DNA from: Ramazzottius varieornatus
Lineage: Eukaryota; Tardigrada; Eutardigrada; Parachela; Ramazzottiidae
DNA: 64,000 nt
Assembly (NCBI GenBank): GCA_001949185.1
Contig: BDGG01000003.1
Coordinates: 2,055,298 to 2,119,297 of the forward strand
Reading direction: 5' to 3'
Part shown: positions 35,852-49,702 of the stretch, piece after piece
Position numbering within the stretch: the stretch's first letter is position 1
How the letters are laid out: each line of letters begins with the position of its first letter
Made by a program: the position numbers and the translations under genes
The notes under the pieces: model-generated
Told to the model about the DNA's origin: nothing
Databases searched by the model: none
Seen by the model: the letters and a program-made list of their open reading frames with translations, nothing else

Positions 35852-37481
35852 ATGGATTCCCCAGTGCCGCCTTGGCCGGAAGAGGACGCTGTAGCAGCTG
35901 GGGTGGACGAGGACAACCCTTCTCAAGCCCTCGAAGTATGTTGGCAAAGTGGATGGATGTTTCTTATTTATAATTTTGTGGAATAATTCCACTCCGCTGA
36001 CGCGGCGCTGTGTATTCGTGCTTCTCGTACAGCTGATGTATTCAAACGTTCCTGAAATGGTTTCTTGTAGGTTTTAGAGCTGGTGATCGAGGAGAAGGCG
36101 CTGGACGGTATCGATATCGAGACGGAAGCAGTTGAGAACAATCCACCTTCGGAATCCATGACTGAGCCTCCTCCTGCTGCTGCAAGTGGCGATCGTCATT
36201 CCGCTGGTAACATGAAGCTGCAGCCCAGCGAAACGCTCGTCGATGTTCCGGTGATACGGAGAAATCGGCCAGGGACGAAAGTAAAGGTAAGCTGGCCTAT
36301 AGCGGAAGTTTTGAACTGCAGCAGTTAGTTATGCTGCATGGCTGAAGTACGTAGTCTTCAAACTTGCAGGACATGTACCAATGGCCGGATTTGCCTTTAG
36401 AAGACATGGATACAACACTGGCAGTCCAGCAAGTGAGCTAGTTCTGAGCTGGGCCCGTAAAGCTCGTCCAGAACGTAATCCTTGCTTTGCATTGCAGTAT
36501 ATTCAGCAGTTAATACGGAGAAATCCATTGGACGTGGACGAAATTCTCAACATGCCCCCTAATCAGGATGAAGGAGTATGGAAATACGAGCATTTGCGGT
36601 AAGAGAGACCTTCATACATATGTATTACGGGAACGTACAGAGTTGGATCTTTTACTGATTGTTGGGGTTTTTCCAGGGAATTTTGTATGGAGCTGAACAA
36701 CCTTGCCGTAAACCTACAGGTAGATATTCACACTTTGTTTGGTTTTCTGAAGTTTCTGCAGGTTCTTCTTTTTGGTTTTAGTGCGAATGCACAGCAGATA
36801 CCTGCACACAAATGACAGCTACGGACCAGTGGATATTTTTGTGCGCGGCTCATAAGCAACCAAGAGAATGCTCAGCCATAGATTACACTCGCCATACCCT
36901 GGACGGAGCAGCGTGCTTGCTCAACAGCAACAAATACTTCCCAAGCAGGTATGAATGTTCGAACCATGTGTTTGAAGCCTCCAGACCGCTGTTCGACTCA
37001 TGATTAACTTTCCTATTTTTTTCTTGCGATTGTTCAGAGTGGATATCAAAGAGACTTCCATTGCCAAGCTTCCTTCGACCTGTCGGCGAGTCTATCGCAT
37101 CTTCTCCCATGCGTTCTTCCATCATCGTCCAATCTTTGATGCTTTCGAGGTACCGCCGGTTCTTCTACTCGTAAAGTGGGACGTGAGCAGATGATCCGAA
37201 CCAGATCATTCTCTCGAGTGGCGCACCCTTTCAGCCAGTAAGAATGACACTGTGTGCCACTTGCGATAACGATTTGGTTCAGGCCACATCCCAATGCACG
37301 AATACCGTTTGATTTTGTCTGACGGTTGCAGGAAAGGACAAGTTTGTGTAGAAGGTTCACAGCTTACGTTCTCAAGTACAATTTGATGTCGGCGGAGAAC
37401 CTGATTGTTCCAGTTCCCGGCGTCCATTCGCCGCCTCCGCTGCAAAGTCCCGAGCTCAAAGCAGGTGAAACTGAAGCATGA
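35852..37481 (+). CDS. MOB4: MOB4 (phocein), STRIPAK complex subunit
   Basis: MOB4 is a subunit of the STRIPAK phosphatase-kinase complex, which opposes Hippo kinase signalling. Eight exons join in phase to 311 residues: 35852-35935, 36071-36286, 36370-36432, 36498-36598, 36677-36719, 36782-36948, 37038-37149 and 37332-37481. The MOB fold is highly conserved: [77 protein letters not shown] and [18 protein letters not shown]. The Zn-binding Cys pair (CECTADTC) and His pair (in SHAFFHH) are present. The final exon reads [20 protein letters not shown]. Unlike the 225-residue vertebrate protein it has about 85 extra acidic and Pro-rich residues at the N-terminus, encoded by exons 1-2. A repeat lies in the last intron. 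Confidence 0.94.
37177..37293. repeat. Palindromic repeat family A, copy 9 (MOB4 last intron)
   Basis: The outer arms are TGGGACGTGAGCAGAT and AGGCCACATCCCA. The core arms are CTCGAGTGGCGCACCC and GTGTGCCACTTGCGATAACG, with TTTCAGCCAGTAAGAAT as the spacer. It is well preserved. Confidence 0.85.
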
Positions 37482-38201
37482 AGTCGGGGTGTATTGGGCT
37501 TTAATTTAATGGACTGACTGTGGATTATGTGGCACGTTGGTGTTGGTCGTTTTTGAAAGTTTGCTTCTCGTCACCCATCATTTCCGAAAGTATTTCTACG
37601 TACCTTCTGAATCAAACTTTGACTGCTTTCTGCTGTTTTTGAGCTCGTTAAACTTCAGCGCTCGCAGTATGAAAACAAACTTTTTATCGCTTGTCTGAGA
37701 CTCGTAGTTCAACTTTCCTGGCCGGGGTAACGGGAGATGGTCTATAAATCTCGTAGCCTGAAGCAGACCTGAAGGATACTAACAGGGTTGAATGAAATTG
37801 CTCAGTCTATTCAAAGGTATTGTCCAGGAGTAGAAGAGCACTGTAGCTCGGATCTGATGCTGTTGGGTGGCGTCCACTGTCCAGTCTGAAGGACATCAGG
37901 ACAATATTCAAGTGTATTAGTTTTTACTTCCTTTTGTCAGGCAAGCCTTGTCCAAGCCTTGTCCGAGCAACAAAGGACGAAAGGACTCATCGTTCTGGAG
38001 TACTTCAGCTATTGTCCCAAGAATCTCACTTCAATAATTAGGGGTAGTAGTTTGGCACAGGTGCATACTTATCGACCCATTACCAGCCTATTGAGAAGCT
38101 CAACAAACTTTCAAAAAATGGGGAAAAAAAGAAATACGGATGTTGCAATTGCACCGTTACAAATAATGCGCGGTAGAAATCTCTATAAAATTTGTCTCGA
38201 T
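37482..38201. other. Intergenic region between MOB4 and the Dickkopf-like gene
   Basis: These 720 bp separate the 3' ends of two convergent genes. Frames here show no domain. I see no repeat or RNA gene. Confidence 0.45.
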
Positions 38202-39082
38202 TCAGAAAGTCACAGGGAGGCACTTCATCTGGGCAGTCTCAGCCGTAAACTGGAACCATTCATTCTTCCTGCAAAGAAAAGAGCACAAACCCTGAGTTTC
38301 TGTCCCTGTATGCGCAGTAAGCGCGAGTCCTTCCTGATGTTGCGTTGTGAAAACCGACGCTTACCTTGTAGGAGACTGAGTTGTCGATTTCACCGGTTCG
38401 TACTGGCAAACCAGTCCACCTTCACAGGGGCATTGCTCGTTCAGGGAATAATCCAGACCTCCGGCTGGGACAAAACATCGCTGAGAGAGCTGCAGTCGTG
38501 GCTTACAGACGAACTCTCCATGTTGGCGCGCGCAGCAGTGGTTCGCCGAGCAGTCTTTGTCGTCTGCGCAGCGACTTCCTTCTTGTCCTTTCGGGATCTC
38601 CTTCCGGCAGCGCCCAAACACGCACTCGTTCCGCCTTTGACAGTTATAGTCCTTCCTGCAGAACTCTCCTCGTCGTTTTAACCGTTCGCAGCGTTTGTAG
38701 TGGGTGTCGCAATACTTTCCGCGGCCGCATGGCTTATCGGTCGAGCAAACGCCCTGATGGTAAAACATTCCGATTGAAAAAAAATTCACCGCTTCTCGTA
38801 TACTGGCCATAGGTCTAGGTGATCATATTATGAAACAACGCTGGCAACAACGCTTACCGGGTTGTCGTCGAAATGTCGCGTGCTCTTTTCACTCGGTGAA
38901 AGTTCCAGTGTGTCGTTCGACGGACTTCCGGGTTCGCGATCCAGTGCTGCATCGCCCAAGTCTGACTGCGAGAGAGGTTGACTCAACATTAGTCCCCAAA
39001 ACTTGGAGCTGACTCCATGAGACAGGGCAAGGAAGATGAGCGATAACGTCTTCAAGAGCCGCAAGAGCCAGCCAAGAACATC
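38202..39082 (-). CDS. Dickkopf-like secreted cysteine-rich protein (DKK3-like)
   Basis: Dickkopf proteins are secreted modulators of Wnt signalling. Exons 39082-38858, 38753-38365 and 38268-38202 join in phase to 226 residues. The chosen start MDVLGWLLRLLKTLSLIFLA gives a clear signal peptide; an in-frame ATG at 39148 lies 22 codons upstream. The first Cys-rich domain reads GVCSTDKPCGRGKYCDTHYK, then CERLKRRGEFCRKDYNCQ and CVFGRC. The second (colipase-like) domain reads GSRCADDKDCSANHCCARQH, then CKPRLQLSQRC and EQCPCEGGLVCQYEP, with the last Cys in the final exon (MKCLPVTF). Cys spacing and the short inter-domain linker are closer to DKK3 than to DKK1/2/4. Whether it binds LRP5/6 cannot be judged. 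Confidence 0.82.
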
Positions 39083-40340
39083 CATTGCGGAAAGACTCGA
39101 AGTGCAATTAACAAAAGGTCCGTTTAAATAATGCCTCAACCTTTCCAAATGTTAAGGTCAACTGAGGATGGGACTCGACAATGCTTGACCAAAGCACTAA
39201 AGAATACGTCCATAACTTCACGACTTTCGACCTGGTGAAAGCAGCAGGAAGACTTCACGGAGCGAAAGAACGGAACAAGTTCGAACAGTTGGAAGTTGCG
39301 AATGAACTGTGGCTGGTTGCAGAAAGACACGAGGCCGAAGAATGCGAGCTCAAGTCCAGGTAATGGAAGGGGAGGATCCTGCAGATCGTTGCTTAATGAT
39401 TCAAGAGAATGAAACACGATGTCTCTTCTCAAGAATTCCCTGAAGGGCTGAAGATGTAGATTGGCCTGACGAGTCGTTGAAAAGTTTGTGACGAGACGTC
39501 TGACGTTCGTCTTCTTCGGTTTCCTCCTTCATCTTCCTATCTACGTACAATACGAAATGCCAGTTTCGATTCGACACTTCAGACTGGACATGAGGCAATT
39601 AGGGCTGGATGCTGTATCCTATCTATCTGGTCTTATTATACTGCAAGCTGACCCCCTGTAACACCTGTGACGCCCTGCTCCATTAATTGACACGCCAGGT
39701 ACAACCTTCCTGGCTACTTACGGAAGGAAATGTAGCTTGCAGAGGAGCTGAGATGACGGACAAGATGTCAGACACGCGTCCACTGTCCACTTGACAATAG
39801 TAAACATATACAGTATCGCCCACACAGATTAGTACCTTCAGCTCCTTCAGTACCATGTACACCTTAACAAATTTGCACCCACTTGATTCTCTCCAGTCTT
39901 CCACCTCTTCACAATACCCTCAACGTCAACATCTATTCATCAGCACGTCCATAAATCCACTCTACTCTCGTAATTACTACCACTCATTAGCCACAGACAT
40001 CTTTCCTGGCGTCCCTTCTCATCACACGCACACCTTCATTTCTACTCTTCGGAATTCCACAAAGGCTGTCGAGAACCAGGAAGAAATTCAATCTGCGACA
40101 GGTACAAAACAGCCTCAGAATCGTGATTTGTACAGTTTCAGAAAACTCACAGGATTAAAACTTTTGAGCCGGAAGGACAAACAAATACTATGTAGAACGT
40201 CGGCAAATGGATCCACCCAGTTCGTTTTTCCAAGCGGCGCATACTCTCATCTGAACACATTGAGCACGTGCGCCACTTGAGATAAGAATCCTGTCGAAAT
40301 TATTTGTCGACTTCCCAGATATATTTACGAGACAAGATTT
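39083..40340. other. Intergenic region between the Dickkopf-like gene and RECQL
   Basis: This 1.26-kb region includes the Dickkopf-like promoter and the RECQL 3' flank. A 60-codon plus-strand frame at 39181-39363 has no known domain and is not called. A family A repeat occupies 40196-40316. Confidence 0.5.
40196..40316. repeat. Palindromic repeat family A, copy 10
   Basis: The outer arms are GAACGTCGGCAAATGG and ATTTGTCGACTTCCCA. The core arms are TTCCAAGCGGCGCATACT and CACGTGCGCCACTTGAGATA. It lies just beyond the RECQL stop codon and may be in its 3' UTR. Confidence 0.82.
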
Positions 40341-43138
<2,798 letters not shown>

Positions 43139-43565
43139 GCTTCCCCGTAGAAACGGCCCGTCGTTGGTATAGACCCATGCAACTGTTAACAAGAACGTTG
43201 GTATTTCCTCCAGAAATCGTCTGAGGGTTCGGAAGTCGGACAAGAAAACAGGACCATGGCCAGAAACGACGATTTCGCGATCGAGTAATCGCGTTACGAG
43301 TAAGAGACCGTGACAGTGTTGTTAGGTGTGTCATGTAAGTTAGGTAAAATGCCTTACATTACAGGCTCTTCATCACCGTTCTCGCAATCTCGTCTGAGAA
43401 AGTTTTGTATGGTCGCTCCAGGGAGAAATTAGAATGAACGGGAGAGACGAACCTTTCTCGTGCTCCTGAATTTCCTTCTGTCTACTGACGCTACGTATCT
43501 GGCTTCAATACGGGACAGGGAGTAGAGGAATCAGCGATCTTGACTTAAGTGTGGAGACGAGCTGG
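43139..43565. other. Divergent intergenic region between RECQL and AIMP1
   Basis: This 427-bp region separates two divergent starts and probably carries both promoters. No repeats are seen. Confidence 0.45.
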
Positions 43566-45253
43566 ATGTCGATAGCTTATCGAGTGTTCCAGAACTTTAC
43601 CGCAGCCGGTTACCTTCGAGCTAATATCCACGTAAGTTTCATGCTTCGACTTGATAGTTGATGGCCGCTTATAAATAACGGTTCTTTCTTTGCAGCGCAG
43701 AGTGGGGATGTCGTCGAAGAAGATTGTCAATACCTTCAACGAGATCGATTCGGAGTTGACCTACATCAAGAACAAGCTGTCATCGCTAAGCGAGCTAGTT
43801 GGTGATGGAAGTCAAGGGGATTCGGCGTCCGCAGTTACGAAGTTAAGCGAGGAGAATAAGTTGCTGATGAAAGAAACCGAAGATCTCCTCAAGCAAATTT
43901 CCTACTATGACTTATTGGAAGGGTATCATCCCCTAGCCCTGAAAGTCTTTGCGCAGTCTCAGGTGAGTATTCAACCGGAAGTGTATCGGGAGTGAGTTAT
44001 CCCACTCAATCATGCTTCCCTTTATATGTGCTTAAGGTTTTCTTCCGTAGAACCAGAAGGCTGCCTCAGCTCAGAATGTAAGCACGCCCTCAGCGGCAAG
44101 CCAGAATCAAGCTGCGCCAGCGTCAACTGAACAAACCGCTGATAAGGTGGAACGCGAAGTTTACTATATAGCGAACTAGCGCATGCGCCGTACGAAACGG
44201 ACGCCGTTTCTTATACCTAACCTTAAAATCTAACGTTTGTAGGGCACCGCTAAGTCGCAGAAAGACCAAGATAAAGCAGAGCTGACGAAGGAAAATGCTG
44301 TACAGCAGCACACCGGAGAAGAAAACGTGAAGGAAAAGAAAGCTGGGAAGGACGGAACGGTAACCAAGTCTTACAACCGATGGTTCTTATGTACATATTG
44401 GGTTGCGGTCTTCGAACCTAATTGTTCAGCAAGCAAACTGATGTCTGCTGTTGCTGTTTCCAGAAGGAAAAGCCTGCTGTCGCTTCGAAAGATCAGCCTA
44501 AGGCGGAAGCTACTTCCGGTGACGAGAATATCAACGTGTCCCGACTAGATTTCCGCGTTGGGAAGATCGTCGATGTAAACAAGCATCCTGACGCTGAGTC
44601 GCTCTACGTTGAACAGATCGACGTGGGTGAAGCCAAGCCACGAACTATAGTCAGCGGCCTCGTGAAGTTCGTTCCCATCGAAGAGATGCGCGACCGACTT
44701 GTTGTCGTCCTCTGCAACCTCAAACCGGCCAAGATGCGCGGTGTCACTTCCGAAGGTTCGTTTCAAAAATCTCATTTCCGAAACTCATCACAAAACTTTG
44801 GTAGAAATTGGATAAAATAATGTTTCAAAGACAGATGTAAAGTAGACGAATGAACTGAGGCAGATTGTTTTCTTAAGTGGCGCAGACTTTCAGCCACTAA
44901 CAAAGGAAGTCTGCGCCACTTTAGGCAGCGATCCAGTTTCATTCATTTGCCCACTTCCCAGGTTATCACTGGCAAGGTCTTTTCTAGGTATGGTGATGTG
45001 CGCGAGTACGGCGGAGAAAGTTGAGGTTCTGATCCCACCGAAAGGCTCTCAGCCAGGTGATCGAGTAACTTTCGAAGGCTATCCTGGAACTCCGGACGAC
45101 CAGCTGAACCCCAAGAAGAAGATCTGGGAGACCGTCGCACCCGACTTGAGCGTAACCAGCGACAAAGTCGCCTCTTACAAAGGAGTTGCCTTTACAGTAG
45201 CCGGTAAAGGCCCTGTTGTGTCGTCTAGTCTGACAAACTGCCCAGTCAAATAG
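43566..45253 (+). CDS. AIMP1: AIMP1 (p43/EMAP-II precursor), multisynthetase complex scaffold
   Basis: AIMP1 is a non-catalytic tRNA-binding scaffold of the aminoacyl-tRNA synthetase complex. Exons: 43566-43631, 43696-43962, 44051-44146, 44243-44359, 44464-44755 and 44988-45253, all in phase, 367 residues. The first exon ([20 protein letters not shown]) is optional; [10 protein letters not shown] at 43708 is an alternative start giving 341 residues. The N-terminal third is a coiled coil, followed by a Lys/Ala/Gln-rich linker. The C-terminal EMAP-II domain is well conserved: [76 protein letters not shown] and [10 protein letters not shown]-type sequence ([16 protein letters not shown]). A family A repeat lies in the last intron. 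KARS in this window belongs to the same complex. Confidence 0.94.
44841..44960. repeat. Palindromic repeat family A, copy 11 (AIMP1 last intron)
   Basis: The core is almost a perfect palindrome: TAAGTGGCGCAGACTTTC, spacer AGCCACTAACAAAG, GAAGTCTGCGCCACTTTA. The right end is ATTCATTTGCCCACTTCCCA. Confidence 0.88.
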
Positions 45254-45861
45254 ATAACGAGCCATCTTGTTGCTGTACTGTTTACCTTGGCGATTAATAC
45301 AGGTGACTGCCGTCATGTGTTATCATAAATGAATAATGACGCTGCGTGTGACTGATGCTTTGTACTGGCTTCTTTTTACTTGTAATGGAATTCACCTATA
45401 ATATGTTTCTGGCAAGTAAAGCAGGTTTACTGTTTGCGAGATGCACAGTAGCAAGAAGAAATCACGTAGGTTTACTCACACAACATACGAAGTGTAACGG
45501 TGTAACCCAACGTCCCGATTACAACATGCTTTTTGCCCACAAGCTAGTTGAGAGAAAGTACCGTGATTGACTGTTGACAGCTGATCGAGAAACCAATCGT
45601 CAGTTATTTCTCGCGATTTTCCATCAGACTTATTAGTGCCCGTTTGAAGCGCTATGTGGGCGGTTCGGCAGACCTTATTACACTTCTTATGACACACTTA
45701 TCTCTACTCGTACACGACAAGGTAGACGAGCTAGATTCTATTCTCATGTCGAAGTGAAAGCGTCATCATTTTTGTTTTTCCCACAAATTAATTTTCCGAT
45801 TATTCTTCCGTAATTTAAATTTTCCGGCATCATATATTCTTGACGTATTTCTTTTGGGAAA
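45254..45861. other. Intergenic region after AIMP1
   Basis: This 608-bp AT-leaning region comprises the AIMP1 3' UTR and the upstream region of the next gene. No supported feature. Confidence 0.45.
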
Positions 45862-46425
45862 ATGGCCAGCGATAGTTTCCAGATGGAAATCCTTCTGGCA
45901 CCTCATAACGTCGACGAGGTCCAGGCTATGCTGATGACGGAAATGATGCAGGATAACAAGCAGAATGTGAATATCATCGCATTCATTAACGCGTGTGAAT
46001 GGTCAATATCGTTACGAATTTGCTGCGATGATTTGGATTCGGACGACCAAGTGCTCAAATATGGGGAGATGTGTAAGCTACGCTTCACGACCAGCATCCC
46101 CGAAGCGACTCTCGTGTTCTGTCAGACCAAAGGATTGCGGAGAACCCTGAATTTCGATGCATGGGGCGGAACCTCGCCCAGAGGATTTAACGTGTGGATG
46201 TTGCATGCGGATGACGGACTGTTCCTGAATGGGACTTTGAGGAAGCCCTGGAATATCCAGGAACCAGTTGGATTTTCTGAGGAGAATAGGCTTAGTGAGG
46301 AAGACTATTTTCGGCTGCAGGATAGCCGGGAGCGACAGTTGCCTTCGGGTGACTTGATGAATGGGAGGTCCAGTTTCCAGCTGGCGCCACCGTCACGTGG
46401 TCAAGACACCGACTTGGTCTTCTAA
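45862..46425 (+). CDS. Unidentified 187-residue protein, weak resemblance to S-protein-homologue fold
   Basis: I do not recognise the gene. It is a single uninterrupted frame starting at an ATG in good context (AAAATGG) with no intron, unusual for this window. The middle section, WSISLRICCDDLDSDDQVLK then YGEMCKLRFTT and ATLVFCQTKGLRRTLNFDAW, has the layout of plant S-protein homologues (PF05938): a Cys and Asp-rich start, a gap, L-x-x-G-E, alternating F strands, T-L-x-F-C, and a final F-D-x-W/Y. Those proteins are normally secreted, whereas no signal peptide is seen here. The C-terminal 60 residues are polar and disordered. The family link is a hypothesis only; expression and coding status are not proven, though codon use looks like that of its neighbours. 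Confidence 0.55.
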   Translation: MASDSFQMEILLAPHNVDEVQAMLMTEMMQDNKQNVNIIAFINACEWSISLRICCDDLDSDDQVLKYGEMCKLRFTTSIPEATLVFCQTKGLRRTLNFDAWGGTSPRGFNVWMLHADDGLFLNGTLRKPWNIQEPVGFSEENRLSEEDYFRLQDSRERQLPSGDLMNGRSSFQLAPPSRGQDTDLVF

Positions 46426-47326
46426 CCTAACTTGACACTCGTAGATGTTTCTGATTTTTTTCTGCTAGTTGCTTTACATTCGTGTAGGCATTAAACTTCG
46501 ACAAACTGCATGCATATTGAAATGGTGGTGAAACATATTCAGTAAACGTCAGGATTTTACAGCCCGCAGCGTGATTGCGTTCTATTATTATTACTGTAAT
46601 GCTTCTTCAGCTTTGCGAATACGTCATAATACGCGTGCTACATACCCCTGGGGGTTGGTAGGGTATAGTTACCGGACCGGGGTTTAACTCCACGCGTTAG
46701 ATGACGTGATTCGCGAAGTTCAAGAAGCATTACAGTATATTTAAGGTTCCGAATCGGCCCTGATCTTCCTACCTCTGGCTTAACAATGACATTGCGGTCA
46801 GGCTTGTCTGGAAGCGTAAAGGTATCCGTCCTGGAACCACCAATGGACAAGCGAAGGTTCTCGAGTAAGTGGCGCTGCGCTGGTTGGGCGGATTACTACG
46901 GTCAGTCAGTCATACTGCTTGATGAAGGTCCAAAGTCGTCCACTTTGATTCAACTGGGCTCAGTGCAAGCTTATCAACTGGCAAAGATGGATAAGGGTAC
47001 AATGAGTAACACGAGGGAAGAGCGATAAGACAAGAATACTCGAACAAGTTGCCATCTTCGGTCCGAACTTTCTCCGCATGTTAATGCTACCAGGTGTGCT
47101 CTCCTGAAGAACATACCTTTTCCAAAGCAAATTTTCTCAGCTTGTTGCATCATAAAGACGGTTATCACTAAGATCCGAAATCCAAGGAACATGCCTTACT
47201 GTGCATGACACTGCAACATATTGCCCAATTTTCTTCAAGATTCGGGATATTGCAGTTCGGGATATCGCAGACGGCGCTCTGACGATACGACCTTGCACCC
47301 CGGAAGTTTGATACTGATACTGAAGA
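46426..47326. other. Intergenic region, 0.9 kb
   Basis: It contains the inverted-repeat element at 46593-46736. Bases 46855-46880 (TCTCGAGTAAGTGGCGCTGC) look like a half-copy of the family A core. No gene is supported. Confidence 0.45.
46593..46736. repeat. Inverted-repeat element, ACTGTAATGC termini
   Basis: ACTGTAATGCTTCTTCAGCT and the sequence through about 46640 pair with the right arm ending AGAAGCATTACAGT at 46736. The arms are about 45 bp and roughly 80 percent identical. The end sequence TACTGTA/TACAGTA is shared with the unrelated element at 24857-24976. Confidence 0.8.
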
Positions 47327-48538
47327 ATGCAGAGGCCAAAGAGCTGCCTAAAGCTCACGGAACTCCCTTCGGGTCCCCCAAGCCCCGCCTATACGATCGA
47401 TCCTCACTCAGTGGTATTCCGCTTGGACCAGCCGGAGAAGCTTATCCTCCCTTTGACTCCTACCGACCATCCTCTATCAAAGTTCGGTACGCTTTCAAGC
47501 CTGCGCGGTTCTCAGTCGAGGAAGCCTAGACAGAGGAAAGCGGTGGTTTTCGAGAAGCCAAGTGAGCTCCTTTTGATACCTGACGCACTTTCGGTTCTGC
47601 TTCCGGCGCCACCTGTTGAATCCGAAATTGCACCCAAAGAGCCAAAGAACCCTGAAGAGCCAAAGACCGTTCCACCAGTGATATTCCAGAATAGGTTCGG
47701 AACTATGAAGTCAAAATTCCCAAGAAGGTTTGCAAAGCAAAGTGTGTACATAAACACGTACCTTCGTGGAGGACAGATTCTCTCAGATGACCGGGTAAGA
47801 AAGACCGTTTCTCCCTAAGATCAAAGTAGTGTACCGTCAGTGAATATAATGGAGAAATCTACCTGGTCCATAGTTCGAAGCGGTGTGGTACTTCCTGCCA
47901 GCTCGGTATCAGATCGGCCACGCTGTCCTTGCTTTCGAGACGGAAGAGCATGGAATCAGTATTACGACCTTCTATGACAAACTCAAGGCTTTCCCTGCAT
48001 CCATCTTGGTCATTCGAACGACGAACGAGGAAGTATTTGGCGCGTTCTGTAGTGAAGACTGGGAAAAGCGGCGCGAGGTTGTAAGAAAATTATTCCAGTC
48101 TTACCATCGGCTTTCGTCTGAAACTATCTGGAAAACCTTGACGTTTGTTTCTGATTGATATATTAGCGTAAGGATTTCGACTTTTTCGGTACCGGAGAGA
48201 CTTTCGTCTTCTCGTTCTCTCCTCGAAGTCGGATCTATCCATGGATAGGCTGGACTTCGGTATACCTGAAACAAGCTCCTCCACCTTCCTGCTCGATGTA
48301 CATGGCGGGTTCGCCAAACACCCTTATGATAGGTGGCGGTGGGTAAGCCATCGGAACTTACAGTATCTATGATAAGCGAATAATAGTTAAGTTGTTTAGA
48401 GGCAAAACAGCCATCAGGTTTGTTGGAGACCTCTCACGTGGATCCACCGAGCACTGCACAACTTTCGACAACGAACCATTATGTATGGAGCGAGATTTTA
48501 CCATCTTGAAGATTGAGGTTTTCGGCATTAAGCAGTAA
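47327..48538 (+). CDS. TLDc-domain protein (TBC1D24/OXR1 family TLDc)
   Basis: TLDc domains occur in OXR1, NCOA7, TLDC2 and TBC1D24 and bind the V-ATPase or act in oxidative-stress protection and vesicle traffic. Exons 47327-47794, 47874-48080, 48173-48342 and 48400-48538 join in phase to 327 residues. The first about 140 residues are Pro/Lys-rich and disordered, ending in an SDDR linker. The TLDc domain then reads FEAVWYFLPARYQIGH, ISITTFYDKLKAFPASILVI, EEVFGAFCSEDWEKRRE, DFFGTGETFVFSFSPRSRI, CSMYMAGSPNTLMIGGGG and GSTEHCTTFDNEPLC, closing with IEVFGIKQ. The MAGS segment is closest to TBC1D24. No TBC (RabGAP) domain is present upstream, so this is a TLDc-only protein. Confidence 0.82.
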
Positions 48539-48684
48539 CAGCCCGGTCTACCGTGGAACTTCCAAGTCTGCAAGAGAGAAGAAACACTGTCGAAACTTCG
48601 ACTCTAGTAGAGAAGACGAGATTAAAAATTATATTCTAGCCTGTTGCATGGCGGTTTCTGCCTTTTCATCGGCGTTTTGTACTA

Positions 48685-49292
48685 TACGAGGAGCAAGACC
48701 CAACTTTTCTAACTCGCCAAACTGGTTACTACTTTTCTAACTAACGAATTTCTCAAAAACCATCAGGTCCTGAAATTCCAAATTAATTTACAAGTATCTT
48801 CCACAACCTTGCTTCATTCTGCGGCAGACAGAAGTTGGGAACATTGGAACATCGTGACGAGAGAAATTCCAGAGTGGAAGCCATTTGAAGATGGCATCCG
48901 ATATTAGGAAGCACTCTTTCTGCAGAGGGCAGAACAAGCCAAGCCAGATGAAGCACATATGTGTCGAACCGAGCAGAATGACACATTTCTGAAAGTGTGC
49001 TCAGGGTTAATGATGACGCAAAACAGCCGTTCTCATCCAAAATCGGAACGGCTACAACTTCGCTAACTTCCGAGCGAAAACGCATTGCTTCGACAGATTT
49101 ATCTGAATCTCTCGGTGGACTTGCCGATCAGTGAATCAAGGCCGAAACTGAACTGTGAATGCTAACTGGCTAAAACTTTGCCAACTTCTGCTCAGCCGCC
49201 AACTGGTTGTAGTCTAGATTCGCAGCGCTACCTTCAGAATTTGGCTTAGCAAAGTAAGCTCGTTAGAAAAGTTGGGCCTCTCTCCTCGTACT
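48685..49292. repeat. Inverted repeat, about 32-bp arms, 540-bp interior
   Basis: The left arm ends CCCAACTTTTCTAACTCG, and the right arm begins CGTTAGAAAAGTTGGG and ends CTCCTCGTA. The arms are about 85 percent identical. No open frame of note lies inside, so it is a non-autonomous or degraded element if it is a transposon. Confidence 0.6.
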
Positions 49293-49684
49293 TATTTCTC
49301 GTTAATTTCAAATGATAAAAGTTTGATTGTGCGTCAAGCAGATCTCTTGCAGTTTAGAAATCTTCGATGATTTTGCAATATTCAAATGAAGAAAATTCAG
49401 CGATCAAAAAGTGTCAGTCGCAGCACCAGGCTTCCGAAAATTGCCTGCACTTGTGAATTTCACGGGAACCACCACAGACTTCAAATAGCCGGAGCTACAA
49501 GGACGTACTACGTAGAAGTACTTCAAGTAGTTTTCGCGAAAAGGAAGCCTTCATTTTGGAACAGTCTGAAAACACTCGAAAATTATGCAGACGGAAGTCC
49601 ACTCAGCATCGCGCGACTCGGCGAATTAGTAGGCCAGCCCGGGAATTTTTCTGCGAATACCGGCAATATCAGAAGCCCTTCTTT

Positions 49685-49702
49685 CCCCCCCCCCCCCCCC
49701 CC
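49685..49702. repeat. Poly-C tract, 18 bases
   Basis: A run of 18 cytosines lies 98 bp upstream of the start of the Gly/His-rich protein. Its length is prone to sequencing error and to slippage. Confidence 0.95.

Noticed and set aside
37959-38681. 240-codon plus-strand frame opposite the Dickkopf-like exons
   Set aside because: It is the antisense shadow of the cysteine-rich exons joined to intergenic sequence.
39181-39363. 60-codon plus-strand frame (MLDQSTKEYVHNF)
   Set aside because: The composition is protein-like, but it is short, isolated, and overlapped by an equally long antisense frame.
46638-47028. Overlapping frames on both strands upstream of the TLDc gene
   Set aside because: They overlap an inverted-repeat element and show no continuity in phase with the TLDc exons.
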